DNA of 64,000 nucleotides from Cylicocyclus nassatus (GCA_958299035.1 CATQJL010000001.1:77893594-77957593); one strand, 5' to 3'; counted from the first letter of the stretch, positions 22,801-35,389 are shown. Notes: a model not told the origin generated them from the letters alone. Translations and numbers: made by a program.

Positions 22801-25800
22801 TTTCGTTCCCCAAAATGGGATCATCGCATGCGATGCACAAAATTCAACAAAAACTTGCTGGGATGTGGCGTCGGGTACCTAGCTGAGATGTGGAGACCTT
22901 ACACCTGTCAAGCAGTTGTATTCGCTAGGCCATGCCTCTCACTTGCTTTAGAGCGGGTATACCAAGCAGCATACGGGTTTGTACCTGCTAGCACAGCTCA
23001 CACAAGCTCGTTTGAGCGTTAGTGCACAATACCTAAAGAATTTGTAGTGTGCCAAACTGCAAAAAAAATAAGGAGTTTTCTCTCAATCTAAACATGCAAC
23101 GCTTGAACTTTCTTTCTCAGTGTGATAAATTTTCTGGACTAGCAGGCTACATCAGCGGACAGGAGCAAGTATATAGCAGCGTTATTTAATCAGTATTTGA
23201 TAATTCAATAAGTATCATCTAAAGTATTTAGATCAAAGTTAGAAACTCTCAAATTAGTCTTTCAGTTCCATTGTTGTTCAAAGCTAATATGTAGTAAGGT
23301 TTTGACAGGATTACTAGGAATGAATTCTTTATTGTTCCCGTTTTTTTTTACTGATCGCGCACATTCAACAAAAAATTTGGGAAGGATTACTTTTTTGCAC
23401 AATGTTCAATGATTAGCAAATCACACCTAATGACCGTCCCATCAACTACTGGATCACATTTCATCCAACTATCGGTGTCTGATGATTCTCGGAACTCTTT
23501 TTTTACACTGCTTTCCGATCTCATTGTCAACGATGTTTTGTAAGCAGGTTTGAAAGAAGGGGAGGGGGGACGCAGGAGTTCATAGCACCTCCATTCGCAC
23601 CAGCCTTCACACTCAAGATGGCCCTTCGCAACTTCGCGTGGAGGTCAAGTCGCCCCATTAGTCCAGTCCTTTACTGCCTTGTTCGGAGCCTGCGGGCTGC
23701 GAGAATAGCATAGATATGCAAATGCGAGAACTCATAAAAATCGTCCTTGCAAGGCAAATCCCTTTGATATTGCATTTTATAACAAAGACACATTGACATC
23801 CCCAAAAGTCCTTACAGTACCCAAAGGAGCATTTATGATATTTTTGATGCAGAGAAGGTAATTTTCTCCGCAGAGGAATATTCTTCACAGTTTTTGTCTC
23901 CACATCACTATAGCTCAAAGCCCACGTTAACGGTACGGAGCATTGCTATGAAAATCATAGAGTTCTTGATAGTAACTATGGGCACCACATTATTTACAAC
24001 CAAACTCAAAATTGCGAACTTTGAAGTGCTATCTTTGGAAGCTTGTTTCTCTAAAGAAACAAAAGTTAAACTGGAGTAGCCATCTTGAAGCGCAAATACC
24101 ACTTCTTTTCAAACAAGCCATGAATTCACTGGATTTTAGTAGTAAATCGAAATTCGTTGATTTACGCGAGAACTTTTGCGTCGATGTAATAAGTATACTA
24201 GGCCGGACAGAGTTGTCATGCAAACAGAATCTACAAAATTTCAGCGGATAAATAGCTCAATTTTTTGCAAAAGTAGTACCAAACGTCTTCGCAGGAGGAT
24301 CTTTCTCATCATTCATCAACATGGACACCCGAACATATTGGATTGATGCATAATTCCTGCACCAAAATGGGTCAGATCGCAATAATCCGGGATAATCCTA
24401 TATCCCAAATAGGATTTGATAAATCATTAGATAAAGCAAACCTAGCTCTACAAGACAGTGCTTAAAGTTTTGCAGCAGCTTCGATCCAAGCGAAAACTAA
24501 AGCCAAAAACGAAAAAGATCCATGCGCCCCAAAAAACCAAGAAAAAATTGGAAGTCAGTTCAGGAAAATTCAAAAATTTCTAACTTGCTCATGCACTGTC
24601 ATTTCGTATAAGGCACTTCTCTATGCAGTTGCTGTATTTTCCTCTCAGCTAGAAATTGAGAAAACGAAGTTTTTCATGTTTTTTCCAAAATAATGCTGAG
24701 ATGTTCTAGCACTGGCAGTTATGTACTACAGGACTTTAGAAGCATAGATGTGAATTTTCAGCTTTTTACAGCAGCTGGTTTAGAAAAATATTGAATTTTA
24801 GGCAACTAGGCAGGGATTGTGAGGGATTTTCAATGTTGAACTGTCAGGGATTCTCAATGTTGAGCACCTATTCATACTCTATGAAAAGTCGTTGAAAATG
24901 AGGAAAACTCAATTCTTCTGCTGTGACATAAGTCTTGCTCCAAAACGGGTAAAAAACTACAATAAGTAGTTTTTCACATATTCCATATAGACTCTGTGAA
25001 TATGTATTCGATAGATCAATGCAAGCTCTATAAGGTATTGTTTTTGATTTGCTTATTTGAACTATATGTAGTTGTAACTTTAAACTAGAAATACCCAAAT
25101 TTCCGAAAAATTGGAGAAGTCGAAACTCCGTCAGAAAAAATTTGGAACACCTGCAACTTGGCCAACAGATGCACTTACAACCATACGCACATATGTACAC
25201 TTATCTCCGCTGAAAATCGAGACAACGTAAGTTTCCTTACTTCCGACAAAGGGACACCCACACAGCGCCTCAAGGTCAAAGGATGGCTTAGTGATGAATT
25301 TTTTTTTCCCTATATTGCAAAGACAACATGTCCCGAATAATAGAGTTTATAATTTTCCGTCTATCACTTTCCATCCTTTGCTATTGATTCGGAACACCTG
25401 AGAACTTCTCCAAGCCTGCAGAACTTGTAATGAGTTTAACCAATGGGCGGGACAAATAAGCGGGGCCGTCTAAAAAGTGCGAAGGCGTCTTGGAGGTGCC
25501 AAGTACCCCTGCAAGGAAAGGCGGCGAGGCTTTGGGATTTTTTTGGCCGCCGCCGAAAAAAGGAAATATTTGGTGCTTTTGCGATAAGTCAGAAGCAGCT
25601 CTGGAGAAAACCTTTTCGCTATCAAGATCATATTCTAATTTATTGGAGTCCTACAAAGTTACAAATTTTCTGGAGTTTTGATGTGGTTGGTTATCTTTCT
25701 TATCAAGGCATAGTGTATTCGTTAGGTACCTGCTGCTAGCAACAAAGGTGTATTACCCTATTTGGCAACTGCGAAGTCTTCGCACCTCGGCTGAGTACCT

Positions 25801-25866
25801 AACGCCGGCTCTCCTCAGTCGCTCACTTCCTTTTCGCTTCCGACCTGTATGATACTCGACACAAAA
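22801..25866. other. Intergenic with fragments of hairpin repeats
   Basis: No gene is supported. Pieces of the abundant hairpin family occur at about 24430-24720 (AGCTAGAAATTGAGAAAACG) and 25000-25290. A GC-richer stretch at 23570-23700 and frames at 22828-23022 are open but lack splice context. Nothing firm between. Confidence 0.4.
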
Positions 25867-26417
25867 AAGCCTTACCACAATCACGAATATTTTAACCACC
25901 GTTTTTCTCGTGCCCACTAAGAGCAGAGCAAGCCCAGAAATTGACGCCTTAGAAAGTCTGGAATGGTACGTACCGCACTTATATTTCTAGATAAAGCCAG
26001 CCTTTTTACATGGTAAAGTGAAACGTTAGGGTGACACTGAACCTTTTAGAAAGCAAAGTGTTCACGCCTCCAAACGAAAGGCGAAAAGAGAATTCCATAG
26101 TACAAACTTGGCACTGCATAATATCGTATAACAGCATCCTCAACACTACTTTCCAAAGCATTTGGCGCTCTGCTTATAAATTTGATTTTAAGTGTACAGA
26201 CCTAGAGTTTCTGGAGGATTCTTTTCAGAGCAATGGACATTTTGGATGTTCGTGTAAGGACAAGTTCGCGAATGCGGATAACCAAAACAGCCCCTTTGGA
26301 AGTCTATACTGCCTTTTCGCACAAGAGCAGACTGTGACTTTGGAACACGACGGAGTGAGCTATCTCTATGAAGATGGATATTTCAAACTTTCAGTGAAGA
26401 AGTCTCAGGATGACTAG
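25867..26417 (+). CDS. Secreted-type cysteine-containing protein (3' two exons)
   Basis: The last exon runs from 26030 (after GAAACGTTAG) to TAG at 26415 and encodes about 129 residues. It includes WHCIIS, DFKCTDLEF, HFGCSCKDKF and SLYCLFAQE, five cysteines, and ends KLSVKKSQDD. The preceding exon ends at a GTACGT donor after 25965, and its frame (PEIDALESLEW) joins the last exon in phase through a 64-base intron. Going upstream, that frame reads LTTITNILTTVFLVPTKSRA, which looks like a signal peptide core, but the initiating ATG was not found. The alternative acceptor at 25921 would shorten the exon. Family and function are not recognised. Confidence 0.55.
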
Positions 26418-27435
26418 AGCGTAAAGTCTTCAGCTGCATTACTGTCTATCGTGTCATGTACATATCAGAATCAAAGAATTACAGAGTTAATCGCCCCTCA
26501 TTCAATGTCTAAATAAGCAGAAGCTACGCGAAAGATTGTTCCAGAGATTATTTTAATAGCTCTTCTGTTGACGGCAGAGCTTTAATGCTTCATGCTTCTC
26601 CTCGTTTTGAGAGCTGTCGATTTATCGGTATACTTAAGACAATAAGATGCGATTATGGCTTGTACCTTCACACGTTTTTTGATAGAATATGGCGGCACTA
26701 ATAGATAAAGCAAGTGCACCTACCCTTTCTCGATACGGCCTTCTCTTGTTATGCAAGGAATGGTCAAAACTCAACCCAGCCATATCAAATGCGCAGTATA
26801 TCATCGGGCTGCTCGCCTTGAAATGTTGACCACAGATATATGTTTACTATCTGCCAAGCCACTATCTGAGAAGAGGTATGAGCGATTTGTCAAGTGTTCT
26901 GTTGGGAAGTTCCACGAGAAACGGTTCACAACTACTTGTCTAGGCTTTTGGTGAATGTGTTTTTTCCTTGTAATCAAAATAACCAGAGCCACTGTAGATC
27001 CGCGCCATCACGCTATTTTCAGGGAAATATATTTGTTGACGCTCAAAAAATTTCTTGTATTTGAACACTTATAACTCTTCCCAGATAGTCGCTGGGCAGA
27101 CAAAAATTATATATTTGCAATCAGCGTTCTAAGACGAGCCCGAAGATATAGAGCTTGCCTGCAATGGCTGGGTTAAGTTCTGGCCATTTTCTCGTAAGTT
27201 ACCAAGATATATGTTTGATAATGAAAGACCTTCTACAAAAAGAATTAGTGTGGCCATGACGACTTGTATGAGTACTATAGTCAAGTGTGTTGATGCGATC
27301 TGGAAACCCCTTTTACAATCGAGTTTATCCGTCTGCACGTCTTTGCCTCCCCCCCCCCACTTTACCCTTTCCCACCACCACCGTCTCTATGATTTTGTAG
27401 CCGCATTAACTAGTGCAAATCACCTCAAAGGATGC
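26418..27435. other. Intergenic; one small open frame
   Basis: A frame from 26751 to 26954 (67 codons from ATG, including YHRAARLEMLTTDICLL) might be coding, but has no supporting homologue or splice context. Confidence 0.35.
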
Positions 27436-27661
27436 TAATGGACCATAGTTGCGATAGGGGGAGTGGTGGATCTTACCCCCTTCACTTTGAGGCCAAACTC
27501 CCGATGACCCCCTTCACCTGGGCTGAGATTGGTATTGTACTCTGAGAATATGATAAAAATCGTTATTAAAAGGTTTTGCAGGCTAAGTACCTCAAACAAC
27601 AAGCACACTCATAAATTTACTAAAGTAACGGTATTTATATTTATTTATATTATTTATTTAT

Positions 27662-28410
27662 CCTCGTAGCATTCATGTGGAGAGCAGAAAGTGAGGGCAC
27701 AAAATCAGTCAATTTTTGAAGCACATAAAATCCCTCATATCTCGCGACACAGAAGACCTAGAAAAGAGTCGACGGTCTAGGTCGATTCTCCATGATCTCA
27801 GCTTTCGAATGCTATACAGCATGTTAGGGCTTCTTTGCTTCCCGGCTCTAAAAATCATTTGCTCCGGTAACCGATAAAAGCCAATACATTGGTGGAGCCG
27901 GATTGGTGCAAGCTAATAGTAAATATCTCCACCCCATTTTTGAAAACTGGTCTGTTTTTTCGCCCAGCAACCTATATACCATTCGAAAGCTCAAAAGGGG
28001 ATTCGATCTAGACCGTCGACTTCTTTCTAGCCCCCCTCTACCGAGAGATACACCGCATTTTATCTGAAAACATGGTCATTTTCAACAGCAGATTTCTGCC
28101 AAATGAAGACCTAATCACTGCTGCTTATCTATCTATGTTGAAGAGCAAGTCTTCATTAACAAACGTAGACCGTCGGCTTTCTCGTAGCATTCATTTGGAG
28201 AGCAGAAAGTGAGGGCACAAAATCAGTTAATTTTTGAAGCACATAAAATCCCTCATATCTCGCGACACAGAAGACCTAGAAAAGAGTCGACGGTCTAGGT
28301 CGATTCTCCATGATCTCAGCTTTCGAATGCTATACAGCATGTTACGGCTTCTTTGCTTCCCGGCTCTTAAAATCATTTACTTCGGTGACCCGTAAAAGCC
28401 AACACATTGT
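27662..28410. repeat. Subterminal direct repeat pair inside the family C element
   Basis: About 230 bases beginning CTCGTAGCATTCAT recur at 27662 and 28181 with over 95% identity by eye. Between them (about 27985-28065) lies an inverted partial copy around the GTCGACGG motif. The second copy is interrupted at its TA by the MITE at 28412 and resumes after 29118. Arrays of this kind often bind transposase in hAT elements; that role is inferred. Confidence 0.85.
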
Positions 28411-28411
28411 A

Positions 28412-29116
28412 TAGATCGTCCCGGAAGTTTTTGCGGACGATTTTCAAAAATTCATAACTTTTGATTTTTCCGACCGATTTGACTGCTTTCATTTTTATTT
28501 GAAAGGGTAAGTCATGCTCTTTATAACGACATCTCAGTTGCTTAGTAATGCTCATCTATTACATAGATAGAAGCTCAAAACCAAAATCACTCAAAATTTG
28601 AATTTTTGTGTAGGGTCATAAAAAATCAGAAACTTGCAACAAAAATCGGAGCAGTCGGTATTGTAGGTTCCTTCACCAGCTCTTTCTAACAGTGCAAAGT
28701 TTGCTCCGATTGAGCGTCTCCATGAAAAGTTATGATTTTCGAGCAAGCAATACAAAAAGGCGAATTTGATTTATTTTGGCAATTTTCAGGAAAATCATAA
28801 CTTTTCATGGAGACGCTCAATCGGCGCAAACTTTGCACTGTCAGAAAGAGCTGGTGAAAGATCCTACAGTACTGAATGCTCCGATTTTTGTTGCAAGTCT
28901 CCTTTTTATGACCCTACACAGAAAATTAAAATTTTTACCATTTTTCTTCTATCGCTCCTATCTATGCAACAGATGACCGTTACTAAGCAGCTGAGAAGTC
29001 GTTATAAAGAGCATGACTTACCCTTTCACATAAAAGTGAAAGCAGTCAAATCGGTTCGAAAAATCAGAAGTTATGAATTTTGAAATTCATGCGCAAAAAC
29101 TTTCTGGACGACCTAA
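28412..29116. mobile_element. Mariner-type hairpin MITE nested in the family C element
   Basis: The ends are TAGATCGTCCCGGAAGTTTT and the inverse of TTAGGTCGTCCAGAAAGTTT, with TA on both sides (28410-28411 and 29117-29118). The inner arms match those of 16874-17584, while the outer 150 bases do not, so the two families share a core with different termini. Confidence 0.92.
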
Positions 29117-29494
29117 TAAGAGCGAGGTGGAGCAAGTTAATAGTAAAAAATGTGCTGTGGATTGACATCGTTATCAGCACTAACGGGAACGTGAGCGAAC
29201 GCGTCTATTTGAGCGTCCTTATCGTTGTTATATGTTTATGTTTTTTTGGTAAAAAATGCGCTTTTGATTGACAGTTATGCCATCATTATTAGCGCACACT
29301 CAAAAAACTATGGGAGATTGGTAAATTTCCACACCTTCACACAAAAACCTGCCTATTTCTGGTATCTATACTCTGTAAACTAGTGCTGAAGAAGGTCACT
29401 TTCATGAAAACGCTCTAGACTCACCTTACCTAATTTGTAGAGAACGTGGTTGAGTTCAATGAATCAAAAACTTTAAGACATTCAGAAGAATAAC

Positions 29495-30731
29495 ATGTTA
29501 TTAAATTATTCCTCAATGTTTTGGAAAGGTTGGCAGTTTGAAGAGGAAACGGCAGGCAGAATGCTTTACAAAATCGCAGATGAGTTCCAGTTCAATAGCG
29601 AGACAGAAGGAGAATTTTACGCCGACGAAAATGTTGTCGACATTGACACAGAGTTGACAATTGAGCGAAACTCTCTGATTTCCTGCATAAGGAATCCAAG
29701 CAGATTGTCTAGTAACAATGAGGAAATGTCCAGGAAGTCCATTACCGGTCTTCAGGTTGCTGAAGAATTCAAGGCTGCTAAATTCACAAACATGGATAAG
29801 AACAAAAGGAAGGTGTTAGTACAAAGCATAGTTACTGCACTTAGATCCCCGGCTGGAGAGCGAACCCAACTCTGTGCTTTATGCTTTTGGAAGTTATTCG
29901 CCTTGTGACATTATGACCTATGATATTGAAAAAAAACCAACGCGCAGCATAGTATCTACTTTTTTTTCCGGCTATTCCGCAGATGCTGTTGAAGAAGAAG
30001 TTGAGCAGCTTTCTCGTCAGTTAACAGGAAGTATGCCAGAGGAGGTGAAGCCAGAGTTCGAAAAGGCCCAAAAAACTATGCACTATTTCCTTCTCGTGTT
30101 GCGAAAGCATATGCGATCTGGCTCTTTTCCCATTACTTACCGCAAAAATCTGATGGACTTACTAGCAAAGCTAGTTTCCATTCCGACTAGCACGGCAGAG
30201 GTGAAGAAAGAAATTTTCTATCTACTCTGTTATCAGAACACAACGCAGAAGTCGTACAACGATAGAGCATCTAAGCAAATACTTAAGATTTGTCACCTTC
30301 TACTAAACACATTGTTATCTAAAAACTTCATTTAAAGGATTGGTATAAGTGGTCCAGACAGGCTGTTACCGTATGACTTTTTGAAATATCCTAAAAGATG
30401 GTATGAAGAAACTGGTCACCTACCTGCTGACTTCCTGATGCTACCAGAGGGCCAGGAAAAAATCACAAAAGTGCTCAAAAGAAGAAGAAAGTTTCAAATC
30501 CATTTTTGACTTAGAACGCTTTGCACGCAATTCTACTTCCACTCCGATGACCTTTTGGAGGAAGAAGAAGATTTTTCAGGCACCGAATTTGTTGTCTCTG
30601 ACGTTAGCGATAGTGATATTGTTGATGATGATGCGCAGGAAATGAAGTTGTTCCTAAATTCTACATCTTTTGGGATAAACCTTATTGCTTTTTTTGTTGA
30701 TGCAGTGAAACAGGAGCACAGATCTTCATAA
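29495..30731 (+). pseudogene. Broken reading frame of the family C element, unknown protein
   Basis: The frame opens near 29477 after an ATTCAG acceptor-like site; the first ATG is at 29495. After about 130 codons it shifts frame near 29870. It then runs in one frame to TAA at 30729, crossed by in-frame TAA at 30333 and TGA at 30507. The total is roughly 410 codons without obvious introns. The protein looks helical and charged, with FFSGYSADAVEEEVEQL, then DFLKYPKRWYEETGHLPADF, and an acidic C-terminal stretch DDLLEEEEDFSG..SDVSDSD. I recognise no DDE, zinc-finger or hAT dimerisation motif. Coding character across the stops suggests recent inactivation. Confidence 0.6.
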
Positions 30732-30960
30732 TGAATTTTTTTTAAATTTTTAAATTTCTTTTGAAAAATTTTAAATTTTTTTTCAATTTGTGCCTAAATA
30801 AGGTACAAATTAGAGCTTTTCATACCACGCTTTCTTACCTTTTCTCTCTTCCCCCCCCCCAGACTCACATACCCGCTTCACCCTGGAAGGTCGGGAACAG
30901 CCGAGACCCCCTTCACCTGGGGAGATCCCGGCTCCCCCCTATCGCACCTATGTAATGGAC

Positions 30961-31524
30961 CCTATTCAGAAATATCTACATACAAATTGGCCAGTAATGC
31001 TTGTTCGCTCAGAAAAATAGATTTGCTTAGATTGGGTAAGTAGGTAAATTCTACGAAGATATTGCTGTACTTCACCGTGGTCGTAAAAATGGATGCTATA
31101 AAGACTATCATTAATTCTGATGCCGACCTTCAGTCTCCCATCTCTCTGTTAACTGAATTGTAAACAGAACTGAAGTAAAATAACAAAACTTAGAAACACA
31201 GGGCAATTTACTTCAGCTGTTAAGACTGATTATTTTTGATGTTAGGTCGGTTTTAAGAATTCTTAACCAGTTTCTTAAAAATTTTAAAAATATTTTTCCG
31301 ATGCTTTCACCTCAAAGAACAATAAGCGGCGAGCAGGCAGGGCGTCAATCGATGTACCTTTTTCTCCTAGTTGTTGACTCCTTTCGGGCGGATATTTAGG
31401 CGCTCAAAGGATTTTGGAAAAGAACATCATCACTAGAAAGAGTAAGAAATTCTGCGTCGAGCACTGCTTTGTTTGTCTACCGTTATTGTGTGTGGTGTGA
31501 GCATGGGTCTGAAATCTATTATCG
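30961..31524. other. Intergenic, nothing recognised
   Basis: AT-rich, no supported feature. Confidence 0.4.
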
Positions 31525-31526
31525 TA

Positions 31527-32398
31527 TTAGGTTGTCGAAAGTTTTGTCGGTTCATTTCGTCGCTCACTAAAACTCACAGAATTCCTATCCATGGGCGTCT
31601 TAGGTACCATTCGATTCAGATTTTTATCCTCTTTCTTACTGTTATACTTGCTCTCTGATCTACTCTGTCTTTGCGATGTTATAGCCATGGCATTTTGAGC
31701 AGCTCAGCAGTAACGCCAAATCTTTAGTAAATTTTAGAATTTTTGACTCTGATATTTCCAAAGAACGCTGGTAATTGTTTTGTAGAGCAAACTTTTGGCT
31801 ACATTGCAACCATTTTGGATTACGTGAGCAGCGTTTAGCAAGTCCGTTATAATTATTTATTCAATAAGAGCCGCTGCTTTTTGATCAAGTTTAAAACGTA
31901 AAATTACCAAAAATTTCAAAAAACTGCTTTTCAAAGCGAATTAAAGTTGGCTATGTTGCATAAATGATGTTTAGTAAGAATCATGTCCAAATACGCAAAA
32001 ATTTTCAAGCTTTCGTGTATTTGATGCAGTTGCGTGTTTCATGACTTTGCCAAAACTCGGGACCTCCGGAGAAATAAATTTTTGAAGCTAAAAACAGCCT
32101 ATTAGGAGAATCTAAAAATATCGCCTTGTAGTCCGATGCTCTATTTGATCCACACTTAACCCTTTTCGAAACTTTGGAATGAAATTTTCAAAAATTAGCG
32201 TAACTTTGTGCAGGTAAAACGGGTGGAGAATTTTGGCAATTATCAAAAAAAAGCATACAAGATTGTGGTATGAAAATGTGACCACAAGAAAGAGAAGGAA
32301 AAGCTGCATCGAATGCATGTTGAAATACACTTAGGTCTTTATTGTGCCTGGTTTGACAGTGGTTTGAAAAAACCGACAAAACTTTCGGGACAACCTAA
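31527..32398. mobile_element. Mariner-type MITE (872 bases)
   Basis: The left end TTAGGTTGTCGAAAGTTTTG lacks two bases compared with the inverse of the right end TTAGGTTGTCCCGAAAGTTT. TA flanks both sides (31525-31526 and 32399-32400). It contains an ATTCGATTCAG fragment of the abundant hairpin family near 31610. Confidence 0.85.
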
Positions 32399-32400
32399 TA

Positions 32401-33579
32401 TATATACATACTTTCTAACGACACATAAAAATTCCTCCTGTGATTCATATGTGTTTGCCAAGTCATTTGTTATGGTTCTGGATATAAGAAAGCTTTAGAC
32501 TAAAATGATATAGGTTCAATTTCCGTCTGCAACATCACTTATTGTAAAAAGAAATGCTACTATTGAGAAGTAAGGAGTGTTTGCGACCAACCCTTCCTAC
32601 TTTCTGCACAGATCTTTCCACAAAACCATTGCGTCTTCTCCGAACGGCATCAAAACGGCATGAGCATGGGACTTGAAAATTCGTGAAAAAGCAGGGAAGG
32701 CGTCTTAGATTGGCCTTTCATATATAGAAACAATATAATTGAAATCGACTTTGAATGCTGATTCCAAATATGTTACTAGCTACGGCACATCCTTCCGAAG
32801 CGAGTTGTATAGATGTTTTTTTTAATTCTGCAACCTTGCACGGGCTTTACGCTATTATCATTTGATTGCTAATTTGCGTTAAGTTTCTTGTCAATAATAA
32901 AATACTTAATTTGATAATTTTTTCTTTCAGTTCTTCAGGACCGTATTTAGACAGATTTCCATCTACAGGCAGCTCCCCATATTGAATAGGCCAATCGTAC
33001 ACAGAAAAAAGCTTATGACTTGCTTTAGAATAATACGCTGCAGCTAGGAAGGGCATATTTAGAATCAGCGTTTGTAGTTGACAACATTTCTATATGTTTC
33101 TATCTGAAATGCCAGTCTGAGTTTGATGCCTTTCTTAGTTAGGTCAAGGAAAGGCTAAGAGAATGCAGTGAACAGGATGTGTACTAGAGGAGGACAGCTG
33201 AAAAAAAAAGTTGCAGCCATTCAGGGCAATAAGGTGGATTTTTTTGAAGATGCGCTTCCTACAAATTTAAATGCGATCCTCAAAGCCAAAAACCGGGATT
33301 TTGAGCTTGAAATTTCGCAACCACTAGAGGCGCAACGAAACAGTCTGAAACTGTTAGGATAGCAATAGCATGACTTCGTAATGTAGCAGAATTGCAGCGA
33401 ACAAGCGTTCGTAGCTTCATGGGAATTCAGATGCGCCCCAGATACGACCCCCTTTTTTCACGCTTTGACGCCATACATAAAATTTATAAGAACAATTACA
33501 TGCTATAAAATAGACTGAATTTTGCACAAATGTATTGGGGCATCTCCAAAGAACAGCGAAATGAATGTCACGAAATTCC
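32401..33579. other. Intergenic with MITE fragment and a small open frame
   Basis: 32863-33070 resembles one arm of the MITE at 42975 (GCTGCAGCTAGGAAGGGCATAT). An ATG frame at 33177-33362 gives 61 residues (KKKVAAIQGNKVDFFEDALP) and is weakly protein-like, without splice or homologue support. Confidence 0.35.
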
Positions 33580-33715
33580 GAAAATTCCGCGAACTTTCCG
33601 GAATTTCGCGAAACTCCTGAAAGTTCGCGACGTTTCGCGAAATTCCGGGAATTTCGCGGAATTTTCGGAATTTTGCGATATTCAGGGAAATTTTGCACAT
33701 CCTGTGAGCGGTATT
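33580..33715. repeat. GGAATTTCGCGAAATTCC-type palindromic minisatellite with one element end
   Basis: Short, mutually inverted units of GGAATTTCGCG are repeated about eight times and end at TGTGAGCGGTATTG followed by TA (33716). The same right end closes the complete element at 35390-35604, so this is a truncated sister copy. Confidence 0.75.
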
Positions 33716-35040
33716 GTACTCGACGTGCTAACAACATTTCTTACATTGTTTTGCTGCTGGTGGCACATTGTAGGATAGAATATCTGCCAAATTAACGACT
33801 TTCGAATTTGAAAGAGAATTCATGAGAAGGCGATTTTGTAACATCATAATCTGACGAACAATTCGAATAAAGATCTGTGCTAAGCATGGTCCGATAGAGG
33901 TGTTCACAAAGTTTTCAACTTCTATCTCACTTTAGCTTTACTGTAAGACTCTCTAGTGCAAAATAAATAGGATTTTCGTAAAGATCGGGACCAAGAACCA
34001 CTATGAGTGAAGTTTGCGGTCAATCCGAAAACCTCAATATTTTGACCAAATTTTGCGCCGAAGCCAAGAGTGAGGAGCGATCGCGCTATATCAATGTGTA
34101 TTGCTTCTGAGAAGCTGGAAAAAATATGTAATGTATAAGTATGAAACAGGTGTCTAACGTGATTTTTGGGGGAATTACGGGGCAACTTTGGGAGAGCCGA
34201 TTTTACGTCCTGAGATGCATGTTGGAGGGCTAATAACTCTGCGAATATTACAGCTACGGGGCTGGGGTTTGTTTTATTCGACAGATCTCTGAAAATATGA
34301 TTTTTAGAGAGAAGGTCGTAGATTAACAAATTTCCATTGAAAGTGCCTAATTGACAGCCGAACTTGGGAAATCTGTCAACAAGGGCGACTTCGGCGCCTT
34401 ATATCTCTACGAGTTGCAGGGGCTGGGGTAATTTCATGTGGCCATTGACATGTAGTTTTTGTAGCTCTATTTTTCTGGGGTAGCTTGTGCCTAGAGATTC
34501 CCTGTAGGAGGCGCTATATAAAGGCGATAGTGCATATTTTGAATTTTATCTCCGTGGAGACTAGGGATGACGGGCTGGGATAGCCATTCCTCAGTTTGTA
34601 TTCGAGGGGGACACCGCATATAATTCGGAGAAAATGTAGGGGCTCCGCCTGTGGGAGCCCATCTATAAACCTTCCCGGACTTGTTTTTTTAGTTCAGGGT
34701 CTCGCAATTTCTCCTCTTTCTTCCCCCTCATTTTTCCCCTTCTCTTTATTTGTGCAGCGCGTGTGATAGTTACCCGCGGCCATCTGGACCTGGTTAGGGG
34801 GCTGAAATTGGCTAGAAAGTGGTAAATAAGCTTAGAAAAACGCGATTTTCGCTTAATTTCTCTTATTTTTTCTTGATTTTTCTTATTTTCTTCAATTTCG
34901 ATCGTGATATGGGGGTATACAGTGGGCGAAGCTTGCTTGGAGGAGATTCAGCTGTATAAAAGCACTGGAAATGAGCTTATTATGGAGTTTTTCGAATTTT
35001 TCGCTTAGTTTTTCGATAATTTTACCGATTTCCGAAATCT
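33716..35040. other. Intergenic, nothing firm
   Basis: No gene. GGGGCTGGGGT phrases recur at 34258 and 34418, hinting at an undetermined repeat. Confidence 0.35.
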
Positions 35041-35345
35041 CGAAACCTTCAGAATATCGATTTTATCGATTTTTGTCAATTTTCGGGATTTTGCAACCTT
35101 CAAAATATCGATTTTGTCAATTTTGCCGATTTTTAGGATATCGATTTTCGTCAATTTCTGGGATTTCGCAACCTTCAAAATATCGATTTTATCGATTTTT
35201 TGTCAATTTTCGGTATTTCGAAACCTCCAGGATATCGATTTTATCGATTTTTGTCGATTTTCGGGATTTTACAGCCCTCAGAAGACCGATTCTATCTATT
35301 TTTGAGGATTTGGTGGTTCATCAACCTCCAAAATATGGATTTTTC
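35041..35345. repeat. Minisatellite, about 50-75-base unit, five to six copies
   Basis: Each unit has the form AACCTTCAAAATATCGATTT followed by a TCGATTTTTGTCAATTTTCGGGATTT-like segment. Units drift towards the right end. The translated frame (Ile/Ser/Phe/Arg repeats) is an artefact of the repeat. Confidence 0.8.
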
Positions 35346-35389
35346 GCTTTTTAGCTGTGAACTGTAAGCCCCGCCCACTTATGATATTA

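Larger units (their letters stand above)
27444..30952 (+). mobile_element. hAT-type element, family C, 3.5 kb with internal reading frame
   Basis: The ends CATAGTTGCGATAGGGGGAG and the inverse of CATAGGTGCGATAGGGGGGA are flanked by a perfect 8-base duplication TAATGGAC (27436-27443 and 30953-30960), the hAT signature. Both subterminal regions carry CCCCCTTCACCTGG. Inside are a 230-base direct repeat (27662 and 28181), inverted copies of a GTCGACGGTCTAG motif, a nested mariner MITE and a broken reading frame of about 410 codons. The ends resemble those of the foldback element at 49391. No hAT transposase domain was recognised, so the frame may be a novel transposase relative, an accessory protein or captured host sequence. 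Confidence 0.85.

Noticed and set aside
28766..29083. 105-residue frame on the plus strand
   Set aside because: It lies wholly inside a hairpin MITE, and related frames occur in its other arm.
29380..29412. CTGAAGAAGG...GAAAACGC as another hammerhead core
   Set aside because: The bases between cannot form stem II.
34971..35354. 127-residue frame rich in Ile, Ser, Phe and Arg
   Set aside because: It follows the minisatellite unit and has no other support.
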